Notes: generated from the sequence alone by a model not told the origin. DNA of 64,000 nucleotides from Polytrichum commune (GCA_950295325.1 OX485805.1:19825501-19889500); one strand, 5' to 3'. Shown: positions 47,884 through 61,289, counted from the first letter of the stretch. Made by a program: numbers and translations.

Positions 47884-50800
47884 TCAGTTTATCTTGGCAA
47901 CCTTTTCCTCCACGTACTCATAATTGTGGTCAGCACTCTTCAAGGCCTTGAGCTTCCGGTACCCCTTGTCAGTGCCAAATATCCTGAATGAAAGCACTAC
48001 AAGTGTCATGTAGGAGATCCAACAAGCAGGGGCATAGATAAAGTCTACTTTGTTAAGGAACACTACACTTTCTTCTATTTAGTATAGGTACTTAAGGAAA
48101 TGTGCTATCAAAATTAGGGCAGCCTACTTTAATGGAAGATTTTTGGTGAAATAAAGTGGGCTTTTGGCCAGCATTGTTTTATAAACATTCCTTGCAGACT
48201 GATTTACAACCACCCTCAAATGAACAATGTCTCTGAAAATCTCAAGACTGATCATCATGTGTTAAATGAGGCTGCTGCTCGACATTAACATTGCATTTTG
48301 GCTTATCCTTGTAAAGCTTAAGGCCATGTTAAATTGTGAAATGTAATGTCTTGCACAGTGCACCAATTTCACTATTTTGTAGAATAATGCAGTGTTCTAC
48401 TACAGTGAGGTCCAAATCAAATCAAGTTAATTAAATTACTGATAAAATTTCAACATACACTAAAGAGAAGAAAGAGTGTAGCTTGACCATACACTACGAT
48501 TACCCTTTAATAAGACAATAGTGCAAAATACTCAGAAACTGTCTTGTTAACTTCAATAATGAACTGAACTACAGAACATCAAGAAACTGAAAAGAGCAAG
48601 GAACATAGTACAAGAAGCAGAGTTAAGTTATACACGTAAACAATAGATAGACATGCAGTGTAAGTGTTTACCAGTCCATGTAGGTGAAAGTCGACGAGTA
48701 GTTTCCGGACTTTGTATATAGAAGTCGATGATGATAGTCATGGAAATCCGCACTGTCTCAATTTCCAAAAGTATTGTCAGACACCATGTACACAGCTCCT
48801 AATCTTTTGAGACCACTGAACATATGAAAGAAATTGTGTGATACTAGGACAAAACAATTTTTATTTAGAGCTCTTTTAAAATGAAGTCGATGCTATTTCA
48901 AGATGCAACATACCCTCCATATATAGGCAAGTATCTGGAAAGACTCCATGGAAAGTCATAGCCGCAGTGAGCTTCAACAGTTTCCATCACCCGTAAGCTC
49001 ATCCAAATCCAAAGTGTCAGTAGATGAGGACCTGTAATGGCTGGTCCAAAGATGGTGGCAAAGCCAAGAAACAGGATTTCCGCAGGGTGAGCATACTCAG
49101 AGGTCAGCCCAAATGGAGTTGCATATCTGAAGTGATGTCCATCAGAATTGTACATGTTAGTTCAAAGAACTAAAAAACCTTTGGGAAAGACCTCTCTCAC
49201 ATCTGCCTAATTGCATGAACCCAGCAACTGGCATTTATGATTTGGACATACGATGTCTTCTGGTCCCAGAATTCTGATTGCCGGAGGTGAAAACAATGTA
49301 GAGCCAGTGCAATTTGGACCCCAGCTCAAGCTACAATTTCCTTCAATCAGCACCCTTAAAACATTGCTGAAAAGGATCTATATTTTTTGAAATGAAGGGG
49401 AGAGGGCACACACTCATGATGGACACTATGCACATGCTTGTAAAGCCATTTGGTGTGCAAAATGCGATGACCCCAGTAGAATATGAAGTCCTCCAGAATG
49501 AAGTACGAAAAGATCTGAAAGCCTACCACATTCCTGCAAGGAACATCGACATCAACCCCTCAGCCACATATTTTCATTCCAGAAAGAAAAACCTAGTGAA
49601 TATTCAACGAATTTAACACCGAGGAGCATCCACAGATATATGAAACATCTCTTCACCTATAGAGTAATATCAACAGCTAATCCATCTCAACTGCTGCTGA
49701 CAATGCTAATAGATGTAAGCACCTCAAACTATTAAAAGATAGACAAAAAATAGATGACTCCGACATTGCCACCAGCAAGAATTATGGTGTGGCTTCATCT
49801 TCAAGTTAATCTAACTCTATATGTAATCCCCAAACAACATCGCAAGAATTAGAGGGGCCTTGGAGATTAGTGCCTTCTTTTAGAGGTGAACACCTTGAAC
49901 AGGTGCGGACAAGCCACAAGGGCAAGACCCTAGGTTCCCACATGGTTGGTGGAAATATCTGATTCACCCAGATACTCCCACTATAATTGGGTGGATAACT
50001 GTGTTAGGATACACCGGAAATCAATTGCTACAAAGGTCACCCATCTGAGCACTATTCCAACCTCAAGCGAATTTACTTAAGAGTTCCCATGAAATCCAGG
50101 TTAAGGCCTTGACTTTAAGCCACCCATCACAAAAACTTGCAATGAACAAAGACTTACCAGGACGGCAGAGGTAATTGGCTGGTGAAGCCCATATACTTGA
50201 AGACTGGGTATGATACAACCATGAGGGGCAGATTTACACAGATGTGATAGAGCAGGAGCTTCACGACGCACTTCTCTTGAGCAGCAAGAGAATTAACCTT
50301 TGCCTGTGAGCACATGATCACAATCAGATCTTATACCCAAAACAGTGCAGCTAGAAAAAACCAAGACAGAACAAAACTTTAGAACAAAGATAGATAGATT
50401 AGCAGTATGTATACCTGGATCTTGTACTTCCGTTGATACCCAAGCCTCTCCATTACTATAAAAGGAAGGCCAGAAAGGAAGAACACACTCTCATGGATGA
50501 TGAAGCTGCCAATGGAAGCCAGCTGGAAATCACTGAAGTTGTTGATCAAGTACTGCACAAGTAAACACCATTGTGTGAAGCACGTTAGCAAAGGATACCT
50601 CATTGCTACAATGAGGCCATCAATCTTTCCTGATTGCTTTGTGAACTGAAGATCCAAAGCTACAAAATTAGACATTATCACGTTGTCTGTAGGGAAGTCA
50701 AGAACGAGGCATCAAAAAGGTGCAATCTGAATGAGGTGAAAAAGAACTGCAAAAAATTAGCCAACCTGATTTACAGTGCAGATCTCCATTATGCTCAGAA

Positions 50801-52140
50801 AAATCACAAATTCGGAATGCAACAGAGCTCACACGGAAAAGCTACTCACTTAACAAGCCCCGGTGAGGTAGATCGAGAACCAGTGCATAAGAAACTTAAT
50901 GGTTAGTCCTGCAATCTATTCTTTATCAGGCTTCTGTCGTAGGTAAAGATCTGACTAAGGAAAAATTTCTGTGCAACATTTAATTTCCAATCATGGTTGC
51001 ACTTGAGAACTTGAGAAAGAGACATAAAGAGGGTCATCACCTCATAGAGACGATAAATTCCTACAACTTCTGAATGTCTCCTCAATAAGAAAGACAAATA
51101 ATGACAACCTCCTTCCTTACAATTAAGAATTACAACTACTCCCTCCAATTGATGGGTCCAATCTTACAAGGCATGAGACAAGAAAATGCTCCCATGAGAG
51201 CATTTTTTATCTAATAGAACCTACTGAACCGCATTGGCAATTGAAGATGAAAGTGCACGTACATAGGAGAAAAACATTCCAGACTTGGTGAACATTTCCC
51301 ACAAAACAGGAGGCAGCGAATTTGAAACTAACTCACAACCCTCTTCCTCATAGAAATGCAAGCTGCACCCATTTCTAATGGTAAGCCACTTAAAATGGTG
51401 TCCTACTTTCGCTGTGGCAACATATTCAGAACCTAATGGCCAATTTGACACAATCACCACGGAAACCATATATAGGTGGCACCAACATTCTTGCGGTATA
51501 TGATTGCCTTGAAGATCTTCTCAATAACATTCATCTTATGAAAGTTTCAAAAAATGGCAATAGCTATGCAAGCTGCACCCGTTTGCTGATGGCATAAGCC
51601 ACTTATTACTTTTCCTGTAGCAGCATGTTGAGAATCTAATGGTCAATTTCACTCAATCACCACGGAAACCACATTTAGGCAGCACGGACATTCTTGCGGT
51701 ACGTGATTGCCTTGATGATCTTCCTCGACCACAGTACCATTTTATCATATGAAAGCTTCAGAAAATGGCAATGCAGGATGAGATCTGAAGCGTAACGCCA
51801 ACACAGAGTCTTCTGGACCAACCACGATGACAACTTTACTTAACGTACAGCCTCGCTCGTTCTAACTCCAAACTCCAGCACTTCAAGGAACGCCACAACC
51901 ACTCATTCATTCCTTCATTCCCAGACCGCTGTATTCCTCACCTCACCTTCACTCCTCTCATTGATCAAACCAACATTCCTGTGGGCAGAAAGAGGAGCGT
52001 TTCAGTCCCCACGTTGTTGCCATTTGCCAAACCGGAGATCAGACCTCACCACAGATCACCATACGTGCAAATGCAGATGCAAACACAACGTCGCTCGCTT
52101 GCTTGCTTACCAGCCACCCTCGCTCCAACGGCGACGCCAT
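47884..52140 (-). CDS. SMO2: Sterol 4-alpha-methyl oxidase 2 (C4-methylsterol oxidase), 7 coding exons
   Basis: ER-membrane non-haem di-iron enzyme that oxidises the remaining C4-methyl group in plant sterol synthesis. Minus-strand exons: 52140-52111, 50552-50415, 50303-50158, 49533-49414, 49126-48914, 48752-48672, 47983-47884. They total 828 nt (275 aa), with every phase compatible. Exon 1 encodes only MASPLERGWL and was found because it joins in phase to YLINNFSDFQLASIGSF. The iron-binding His boxes are present: HRILH (127-131), HSVHH (140-144) and HDYHH (220-224), plus ETVEAHCGYDFPW. Hydrophobic segments at about 20-45 and 75-100 fit a membrane protein. Similarity is to the SMO2 rather than the SMO1 group (HESVFFLSGLPF, EYATPFGLTSEYAHPAE). 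Length is normal. Intron 1 (about 1.56 kb) contains a tandem duplication. Confidence 0.95.
51355..51775. repeat. Tandem duplication in SMO2 intron 1 (about 210-bp units)
   Basis: Units 51355-51560 and 51567-51775 share 'gcaagctgcaccc', 'caatcaccacggaaacca', 'acattcttgcggta', 'tgattgccttga' and 'gaaaatggcaat'. The downstream unit has diverged modestly. Confidence 0.8.
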
Positions 52141-53640
52141 AGCCCGCCGATTGCCCCCACCCACCCCACCCGGCCACCAACCCTAACTTGTCGCGGGTGC
52201 GCCCCTGTGTGCGTTATTGAATGTTTAGATACCAATGCAGATGAAGAGGCAGCAGAAACAAGACAAGACGATGGCGAGTCCCACGAACGACCACAGCAGC
52301 GGCGGCATCCACCACCGCCCGCCCGCCCGCCCCACACACAATGCGGTTGCCGGATTGAGCGTCTGACTGATTGAAGTGATTGAAGTGATTGAGTGGATTG
52401 CAATGCGGAGTTCTGAAGAGGGAATGTGGAGGAATCCGAGGCCTGCTGTTTTGGGTGTGGGATGTGGGTGATGTTGCAGAGGCTTCCTCAGGGCCGCTGC
52501 TGACGGGCCATTGCGCCTCCCTCCGCCTCCGCGTTCAAGTCCTTGTTGTGGTCGCCGCTGCTGCTGCTGTAAATAAGCGAATCTTTTGCCAACTTCGCAG
52601 TTTCGCTTCTCGTCGTGTGATGGGATGAATGAGGGATGAATGTAGGAACTTGTTTTGCTTCATCACATCAATTACATACGGGTTCTCGGGGGCTCTAGAA
52701 TGAATTCTTGGCACCCGATCACGTTCTTCTGAAGAAGGATCCGTGATGTCTATGGACTAAAGTAGAGGTCCCCATAACCGATCACTTAAAGATTTTGTGT
52801 CAGATTTGGAGAAGCACAAAAGCAGTGCAATTTTTTCCTGCGTAGGAAGATAGAAACTAGGAGGACTGCAAATTTTACGGTAAGTTTATTCCTTGATTTA
52901 AAATTATTGTGAATTTTTGAAGTCAAAAGTTGGTCCAAACACATTATCATTATCTAAAGTATGTCATAACTGCTCATTTTGAGACGAATTCCTCCTCACT
53001 TTAGCACTCAAACACAAGGTTGTGTGTCATGGCACTCTCGATTTTGGCATGATCGAAATGCAATCCCAACCTGATCAAAAATCAATCCTACCCTGATCAA
53101 AAATTTGGTACTCTGTAGATTCTCAATGGGGTCCTAATCGGGTTAATGTGGTTCAGCTCCAGATGAATAATCAACAAGAAGAGAGTGGATGACAACCCAT
53201 GGGAGTTGTGATATCTCCACCTACTACTTGAGTTGGCTATCAATCATAACCAATCATCTCATGGACATGGTTTGGGAGTTACAGATGATAATGTGCCTTC
53301 ATGTATGAAAAAATATGACGAGTTCTTACAATTATTTTGCTCTTGGATGAGTGATTTGGTCATGAATGATATATTTATTCATGAAGAAGATGAATATGGA
53401 ACAAGCTAGTCTATAGAAGCTTGATTGTTTATTTCATTCAAGTTGATTTTGAGACGCCATAGAGACCATGAATTAGTCTAGTGTGATCCACTTGGAATAA
53501 ACACACCATCAACATGTAGTGTCGTGTTTCTACTATAGCTTCTTCATCCATGATAGATGGCTTTAAAATACATATTGGAGGTTAGCCACCAAGTGATGAA
53601 ATTCTTCCTCCTTATCAAGACAAGTTTAGTCACACAATAA
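52141..53640. other. SMO2 upstream region and spacer
   Basis: Positions 52141 to about 52600 are GC-rich (unlike the surroundings) and probably hold the SMO2 5' UTR and promoter. After about 52700 the sequence is AT-rich, with no gene recognised. Confidence 0.4.
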
Positions 53641-54256
53641 AGTTTCATACTATCCATATGTCATATTCTCAATAATATATAATTTTGGCCTCAAATGTTC
53701 TACTATCAAGGTTTTTGAAGGGAATGACTTATTTTCATATATAAAGCCATTTTGTATTAAAGAAATATACTCACAATGTCACATAATATGGAGATAAAAG
53801 AATATATAATCCCTTGATGATGTCTTATCCACATCGCAAAGTATGAAAGTAAGAATATATCATCTTCCGATGATGTTTGTTGATATTGGCAACTGATGTC
53901 GAGCTCAATTAACCCATTAAAGATCACATATTCATCACACATGCAATTGAAAATTCCAAGATAACTCCACTACAAAGTTTGATAGCAATTGGGCATACTC
54001 AAAGGCTTGAGGAAGAATGACTATTGTTGTTGGTTGGTCATCCAATGTGGGTTGGCATGTCATTCCCCTCCGTTGACTCTTCATTCAAATCTAATTCCAA
54101 ATGGATTTCTCTGCCCCATGCTGAAATTCACCAACTCAACCATGTTGTACTCTACATCAATAATTTCCTCCTTACCAACTGCACATATTCTTCAATAAAC
54201 ACTTCTTCACTTCCAAGATTCAAAGATGTAATGAGACTTGTCCTACATGTTCCAAA

Positions 54257-54259
<3 letters not shown>

Positions 54260-54313
<54 letters not shown>
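54260..54313. repeat. (CT)n(TA)n compound microsatellite
   Basis: CT run 54260-54297 followed by TA run to 54313. Confidence 0.95.
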
Positions 54314-54347
54314 GAGTCCCACCATTTACGCATATTAGTTATGTTTA

Positions 54348-54490
54348 TTTTATGACAAACTATACCTCAAAAATGTCGTATTGTGAGCGTTGTCATCATA
54401 GTATGGAGGACAATTAACACTAGGGAGTTTGGTCGACGAGAAATGCATCATATAGTCGAGGTGTCGTCTAATCAAGTGTTGATTGTAGCA
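54348..54490 (+). repeat. Dispersed repeat E, copy 2
   Basis: Same-orientation relative of 17897-18060 ('agtatggaggacaattaacac', 'atatagtcgaggtgtcgt'). Confidence 0.6.
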
Positions 54491-56316
54491 TACACATGAT
54501 AACCTTGGAGAATTCACCTTGTAGACTTCATCTACCACGTTATGGGCCTCCGGTGTTACATTGCCAATATATACTCTACCATGACCCCCTGTAACATTAT
54601 TCAATTGAGTGACCAGGTTGGGTGGGACCATGAATATGGCATGTAAGATACTAGAATTACACCTTATGAACGCTTGTCAATAAGTAGATTTAGCGTGGAA
54701 GACGAGCAAGATTTGGGTGGAAGCATTGTCACTAGATATTGTTAGAATGGAATGGTTGATAATAACTGAATAATGTTATGCTTTGTTGACGGTGCTCTAG
54801 TTGAATGATGTGGTGGGATGAGCGCGAGATGAATGTCACACGTGTTTGTACGCCCATGAGTGGCAGTCTAAGTTGGGTGGGGAAGAACAAGAGACATCTA
54901 TCACTCCCTCAGTGGGGACGTTAAAGTTTCCCCCATGAACTTATAGGGGAGGTAGATTCAAGCAGAGGCAGCCACCCGGCCAAAAATTCCATATTTTTTG
55001 GACCCGGTCGAAAAATGTTGCATGCCTGCCTGACTTCAAAAAAACCATTGCCCTTGCATTCTTGAAGGTCACTTATCCATAAATTTCATATTGAGTGCAC
55101 TTCACCTTCAAGGTCCAAAATCCAATATATATGTTCACTTCCATTGAGTAAATAAGCAATTGACTGGGATTTCATTTTCAAAATGAAACCGTCAATAAAG
55201 CATGTAAATAACTAGGAAGTCAAAAACATTATAAAACCCTCATTAGCACCGAGATTATGATTTTTGTGACTTGCCATTACAAGGGTCTTTGTCATTCTAA
55301 AATGGAACTAAAATTAGTGGTTTCAATTTAGTATGTTAAATATTATAATCTTTTAGTTAATACCTTCTACTTTCACAAAGTTTCATACACATTTAAACTA
55401 GTTAAGTGTGATTGAATGTATTTAAGTCTAATTAATCCTGATTAATCCTAATTAAGACCACTTAAATTAGAAAGTATGCTTACCAAATTAATTAAGCCTA
55501 ATTAATGATAAAATATACTTATTGGAATTAATCATGATTATCATGGTTATCACGGAGGGTGCATTAATGTAGAGAGTTCAATATCCAACACCCCGCCCAA
55601 AAGAAACACGTGGAAACACTTCTTAACCATGTACTCAAAACACATCTTAAACCATCCAAGTGTCTCATGTGGAGGCAGATCCAAGTGAAAAGCAAGGTGG
55701 TTGTACAAAAATGCAGGGTTGGTTTTGGACAAAAGTGGGGTTGGATTTGAGCAAGCATCGGAACAGAGCTAGGGGTGGCTCGCTTACATGTATTTATTAA
55801 GACCCTGCATGCAAAAGTTATAAGAGCTCAATTTTCTTATCGAGTGGAAAGTTGGTTTTAGTGTGGGGGCGATTTGTGCAAAAGGTGAGGGCAATTTCGG
55901 GAGAAAACGGGGTTGGTTTTGGGTGGAAAATGACAATGTTTTGGGTGAGTGTTGGGATGGTTTTGGGAGCCGTTTGCAATGGAAAAGTGGGATCTAGTGA
56001 CGGATAAGGAAGCTAGAGATGAGTGACTTAAAAAATGTGTAGTATATTCATATGATGTGCAATTTATTTTATTTTTGTTCTTCTATGTCTAAGCCAATTT
56101 GCTAAGCCAATCATGCATTCCACTAATCCAAATGGACTCCAAAAATAGGCTAAATTGCTTAAAGTGCTGGTTTAAGCACCCTTTACCCCATGTTGAAATT
56201 GTCTCCCCACCATTGTCCACCATTTTGGAAAGGTGTGAGATGAAGGTAGTTGAGCCTAAAAGTGATACTTCCATACACTTTTCCAAGTTAAATAATTTGG
56301 AATTCTTGTGTTATAT

Positions 56317-56317
56317 G

Positions 56318-56378
<61 letters not shown>
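56317..56378. repeat. (TA)n(GA)n compound microsatellite
   Basis: TA run 56317-56335 passing directly into an AG run up to 56378. Confidence 0.95.
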
Positions 56379-56379
<1 letters not shown>

Positions 56380-57719
56380 ATATATTAAAAAACAATAAAT
56401 TTCATATGCAACCTATATATATTCATGAAGTTGGTAGAAGAAATGAGCCTTTTATTATCCACCAAGGGGAGTCTATTTATGTTGGATTGCTAGGTGAGAA
56501 TCATCACAAAATTTAGCCTCGTTACATGTGAGAATCTATTATTAAATGAAGGAGTTGTCCCTCTTTTGTGGATCACTTCTTACAATGCCTCATTGAGCGG
56601 ATAGTTCCTTGACTAGCCATTATGATTGGGCAAAGTTGGTGCTCTTCTTAAAGAGTTTTTGCATCCTTCATATGTTGCTACTATGAATGTCTAAAGTAGT
56701 GTTATTTTATACTTAATTTAATGTCATGTATGATTGACCACATTTAACAATAACTTTTATGAGGCACCATTGCACTCACTTGTTGACAGTTTAAGAATGA
56801 AAATAAGTGTTGCCAAAAGGAAGGTGTTAGTTTGAGGCAATGCTACCTTATGGGTGCAATGGGTCAGGATGATATGGGTCCTTGCTAGTAATATGCAATT
56901 GGGGTTTCAAGGAATTGTGTGTTCACATTCAAATTTTGAGCAAATGGTATGTTAGGACCCCCCTATAAACCATCATTACTTACCACAAAATTTTGGGAAA
57001 AGAAACCCTCACATGCTCCCCATAGTTGTGTGTGATTCCATCCTATATGTGGACTCTTGCGTGTGTCTATTTGCATGCTTCTTTGTCACCATGAACTCAA
57101 TAGTTTTTGGCAATGATCTTTTTCTTCTCCTATAGGCAATATTTACTCAAAACTTTCATCATGAGTTTTTGCATTTTTCCATTCCTTATTTACTTCATAT
57201 TTAATTACAATTCAACATAACATTACAGTGATCAAACATCAAACATTCACTTACAATTTCATAGCCTTGAAAAGACCAAGGCCAACACCTACAAGGTAAG
57301 AGAACTACCACAATACTCTCATACATGTACACCAACAAGGCAATAATCAATTGAAATGACATGCATAGGCTATGCCCATGCTATCCAATCAATCGTAAAG
57401 ATAAGCACATTGTACACATCATGTGACAATAAAATCATCATGATTCCAACAACCTCCCTAACAGCTTGCTCTAACTATCTCAGTTACGCTCACCTGCTTA
57501 TAGCCTAGGTCATATGTTTTCCTCTTCACTTTTAATCTTCTTTCTCAAGTTGATTGCCATTCCCTCTTGACATTTCATTCATCGAATCTCTCATTATCAA
57601 ATTGTTTCCTTCTTCATACAATATACTCTCGTCTCTCTCTCACATTCTCTCTTCCTCATTCTTGGCTATAGGTACTTGTAATATGCATAAATGTTCCTTA
57701 CAATTTCCTCTACAATCAC

Positions 57720-57724
<5 letters not shown>

Positions 57725-57753
<29 letters not shown>
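57725..57753. repeat. (CT)n microsatellite
   Basis: Uninterrupted CT run of about 29 bp. Confidence 0.9.
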
Positions 57754-57755
<2 letters not shown>

Positions 57756-58940
57756 CGAAGGTTCTCAAGCCTTGTAGCATCTCTCTACAACATTCTTTGC
57801 TCTCACATACTTAATTATATGCACAACATTTCATCCTTTCTTCCTTAATTTCATACATTCTAAAAGACACTTATAGGAACTTGCACAATGATTACAATGA
57901 AAATTCCAAAGTAGACAAAACTATGATCAAAATGGACAATATATTCTCCTCTCACAAAAGATCATAATCATATGGAAACTATTCAATTGTTAGTCCTCTC
58001 ACATGCACTAACCTATCGTCTATGGCTAACTCGCTCACTCTTCCAATCTCCCAATCACTGGGGATAGAGTGGCTAATCTTCTAAGTCTTGGTTGTAGCTT
58101 TTATTGTTGTATCTAAATCAAAATCATAATCTTGACTAAGCTATCTCTCGCCTATTGCCATGCCTTCTTGTGGCCATCCTTGGTGGCTAGCACCCTGAGT
58201 AGTTATCACCATTCTTGAATGCCTATTGTAGCTTCTTATACTCACCTAATAGCCCTTTTTATATTCTATCAATGTTATTTTAGTGGATATTAAGGCTTAC
58301 AAATGAAAAGAAAAAGACTATGGCCGAAAATTCTAGATTACAACTGTTCATCACATACTACAACTTTTGTATTTGGAAGGATAAGTTTTATTGCCTCATT
58401 GTCAAGTTGTGGACCTTGAGTTGAAATATTTGAGGTATGTGACTCAATTTTGTGAGTCATTGTACCTTTGTCTTAACCTTCAAATGTATAAGAGGCACAA
58501 ACTTGACCTTCTCCATGCCCAAAAACGTGTATGTGAGCCACACATTTTTATTCTTAGCAAATTGTGTTAAAAAATGATCTTATATGAATTCAACTTGTTC
58601 TTCAAATGCACTTTTCAAATCTTTCAAATATTATGATATTTTTTAGGATTTTAAGAACAAACACAAAGCTTGGGTACCCTTGGATGCAAAAGCATATGTT
58701 GTATTTTGATCATCAATGTCAACTTTGAGTATATTTTGAATTGCTCCCTGACACAAGACAATGTGTAATATACGGTTTCAATCTCACAAATATTTAGAAT
58801 ATGAATTTTGAACTTGACGAAGCCCATACAAATTATGTATATGGCCGTAAAGTGAGTCCCTACATTCCTTAAGGGTCAAAACATAACTTAAGTTCATTGC
58901 GTTCATAATAACGAGGATCGATGAAGTTGGAACTACTTAT

Positions 58941-59140
58941 CTCATTTAATGCACATTCCTACTTGGAATTATACAGTTTTGGCAACATCTTACTCGGGAG
59001 TTCAAATTTTACTAACAAAAGTTCAACATGTTGCTCGGACATTATAGAACATACATGACTTTGCTTGGTAAAATATTACAATCTCATCAAATAGTTATAG
59101 CATTGCGTAACATCAAATAGTAACACGCACTAAATGGGCA
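58941..59140. mobile_element. MITE family C, diverged copy 2
   Basis: About 200 bp related to 14226-14454 in the same orientation ('atcttactcggg', 'catgactttgcttggtaaaa', 'gcattgcgtaa', 'agtaacacgcactaa'). The inverted ends are partly decayed. Confidence 0.65.
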
Positions 59141-59963
59141 ATTGGTGTAATGGTGTTTTGGTGTTGATAGTCTACTAGATTTTCCTTTCTGAATTGTGGT
59201 CCTTGGACAATTTACAAGTGCGGAAAGTGCCAATTGATTTTGTATCAATGTGCACCTTTAAAGAACTTGGATATGTTGATGTTTGTTTCTTTACTCCACC
59301 AAACTTTTAAACCGTGTTTCAATAAGTCTTCTACCCCATATGGGGTGTGAGCCCAAAATGGTGCCCACATGTGGTGATTAACTCTTTGAAACCAATTTTA
59401 GTTAGACTTTGAAGTGTTATGATTGTTCACAAAAATATAAAAAGAGTGAAGTGTGGTGTGGATTTAAGTTTGGACATTAGGTGGTGTTGTGTGATTGTTT
59501 CAAGGTTTAAGTTCAATAAGTGATGCCTTGACTAGGTGAGTATGGAGTAAGGTGAGGCAAGGTGAGCTCCGCGGGTTAAATGCCCACATTAGGATCCACC
59601 TTGTTGATTTAGGAATGTAAGAGCTTTGTGGATGGGATGAGTCCCTACTTAGGAGGAAGGGATTAAGGGGTTGTGATTGGAGGTGCTAATCCTCTCACCC
59701 TATCCTTACCTCATGACCTCTCTCTCTCTCTTTGCTACTTAAGGCTTCCCTCTCTCATTTTTGCTCTCTCTCATTATCTCTGAAGGGGGAGAGCTCTTAG
59801 AGCTTGAGACAAGGTGTGTGGATTAAGTAGCTCTTAGAGTAGTTGTGTGTTAGATTAGTTCATTAGCGGGGTAAGTTAGTTCATTTTTGCTAAGTGCAGA
59901 AAGAAGGGTGTTAGTGGAATGCTTGATTAGCACCTAGGGTTGCTTATTGAGGGCAACTCATAG
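59141..59963. other. Spacer with LTR-like features
   Basis: Contains CT-rich tracts (59715-59780) and a tacttaaggc TATA-like site just before the minisatellite. It could be the flank of a decayed LTR element, but no LTR pair was found. Confidence 0.3.
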
Positions 59964-60350
59964 CAGTTCAAGGGCCGAAGCCAGCACAGTAACCAGTTCA
60001 GGGCCGAAGCCAACACAATAACCAGTTCAGGGCCGAAGCCAACACAATAACCAGTTCAAGGGCCGAAGCCAGCATAGTAACCAGTTCAGGGCCGAAGCCA
60101 ACACAGTAACCAGTTCAAGGGCCGAAGCCAACACAATAACTAGTTCAGGGCCGAAGCCAGCACAGTAACCAGTTCAGGGCCGAAGCCAGCACAATAACTA
60201 GTTCAGGGCCGAAGCCAGCACAGTAACCAGTTCAGGGCCGAAGCCAATACAGTAACCAGTTCAAGGGCCGAAGCCAGCACAGTAACCAGTTCCAGGGCCG
60301 AAGCCAGCACAGTAACCAGTTCAGGGCCGAAGACAGCACAAGTGCCAGCT
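59964..60350 (+). repeat. Minisatellite, 13 units of 29-30 bp
   Basis: Unit: cagttcaagggccgaagcc followed by agcacagtaac. Units differ at fixed sites (caa/ca before gggcc; agcacag, aacacaa or aacacag near the end). The alternation of 29- and 30-bp units breaks any reading frame, so it is not a coding repeat. The last unit is degenerate (gaagacagcacaagtgcc). Confidence 0.95.
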
Positions 60351-60895
60351 GACCCTGTGGGAGTGTAAGTAATTAAACAAGGCCTAGCAACTTAGTTGCT
60401 TAGCTCGAAAATTAATCTAAATCACACTAGACTATTGTAGGCCATCCTAGATCTTAGGAAAGGGTTGGGATTCATTAGACTAGGTAGGGTTGTGTGTGAC
60501 TTTTTGAATGTATTAATGATGGACCATTGAGGTGAGTGTTTTTAAACACTTGTAGTCTTTTGGTTGAAATAAATCACATACATAATCAATGGAGAAGGTG
60601 GAGGACCCCCGCGATGGCAAGACAAAGGAGGTTAGGCTAAAGGGTGCAAGGAGAATCTCTTTAAGGGCATGTGTGGCCAAGGCCGCGGGTTGGACCCTTG
60701 AAAAATCAACTTCCACCACGAGCCAAGAGGCTCCAAATAATAAAGCAAGTTGAGTTACGATGAAGTGAGTACCTTGGACATGGGAGCCACATAGCAATTC
60801 ACATTATGGTGTTATGAAGTGAATGTGATTCTCAAAACCATCATCCGGACTAGGACGCTTAAGGGTGGTGGGTTTGGCCTCACATGGGATCCTCA
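60351..60895. other. Spacer
   Basis: No gene recognised. A 94-codon minus-strand ORF (60513-60797) shows no domain that I know. Confidence 0.3.
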
Positions 60896-61025
60896 CAATA
60901 TTATTCAGATCCATAACAATGTTATGTAGGATTGATAGTATTCCATGGAATATTTCACACGACGAATATTCCGTTTAATATTGTTAGTCCTACAGTGCAC
61001 TGTTATGGATATGAATAATGTTGCG
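60896..61025. repeat. Near-perfect 130-bp palindrome
   Basis: The left half (caatattattcagatccataacaat... to 60958) is the reverse complement, with about a dozen mismatches, of the right half to 61025 (...cactgttatggatatgaataatgttg). The centre is near 60960. Non-coding; a foldback or short MITE is likely. Confidence 0.8.
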
Positions 61026-61231
61026 TTGAAGGGTTGAAGAATGTTATGCCCATTACCACATTTTCCTCTTTTACAAAGCCCACATACTAGTGTAGGTATT
61101 TTATAACCTATGCATGCCTTCTTTGTTTAAATTAGGACCCACTATATATAATAGACAACATGGTGGTGGCAACGGTGGTAAGGTCATCTTTCCCTTGTTC
61201 TCCACCGTTTTGGAGAAGTAGGGAGAGTGAT

Positions 61232-61234
<3 letters not shown>

Positions 61235-61289
<55 letters not shown>
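61235..61289. repeat. (AT)n microsatellite
   Basis: Uninterrupted AT run of about 55 bp, which produces artefact Tyr-Ile ORFs on both strands. Confidence 0.95.

Larger units (their letters stand above)
53641..58940. other. Gene-poor AT-rich spacer
   Basis: No gene or RNA recognised. Contains microsatellites (listed), repeat E copy 2 at 54348-54490, and a short run of 'attaatcc' repeats near 55430-55460. ORFs here are short and overlap microsatellites or each other. Confidence 0.4.

Noticed and set aside
52107-52403. 98-codon minus ORF and 137-codon plus ORF over the SMO2 start
   Set aside because: Compositional ORFs in the GC-rich leader. The SMO2 start codon and donor lie in a different frame here and are supported by family similarity.
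59964-60350. Regularly spaced 29-30 bp repeats resembling a CRISPR array
   Set aside because: Units are contiguous with no unique spacers, there are no cas genes, and the genome is a plant nuclear one. It is a minisatellite.
60513-60797. 94-codon minus ORF as a possible transposon protein
   Set aside because: No motif of gag, reverse transcriptase, integrase or transposase could be identified.
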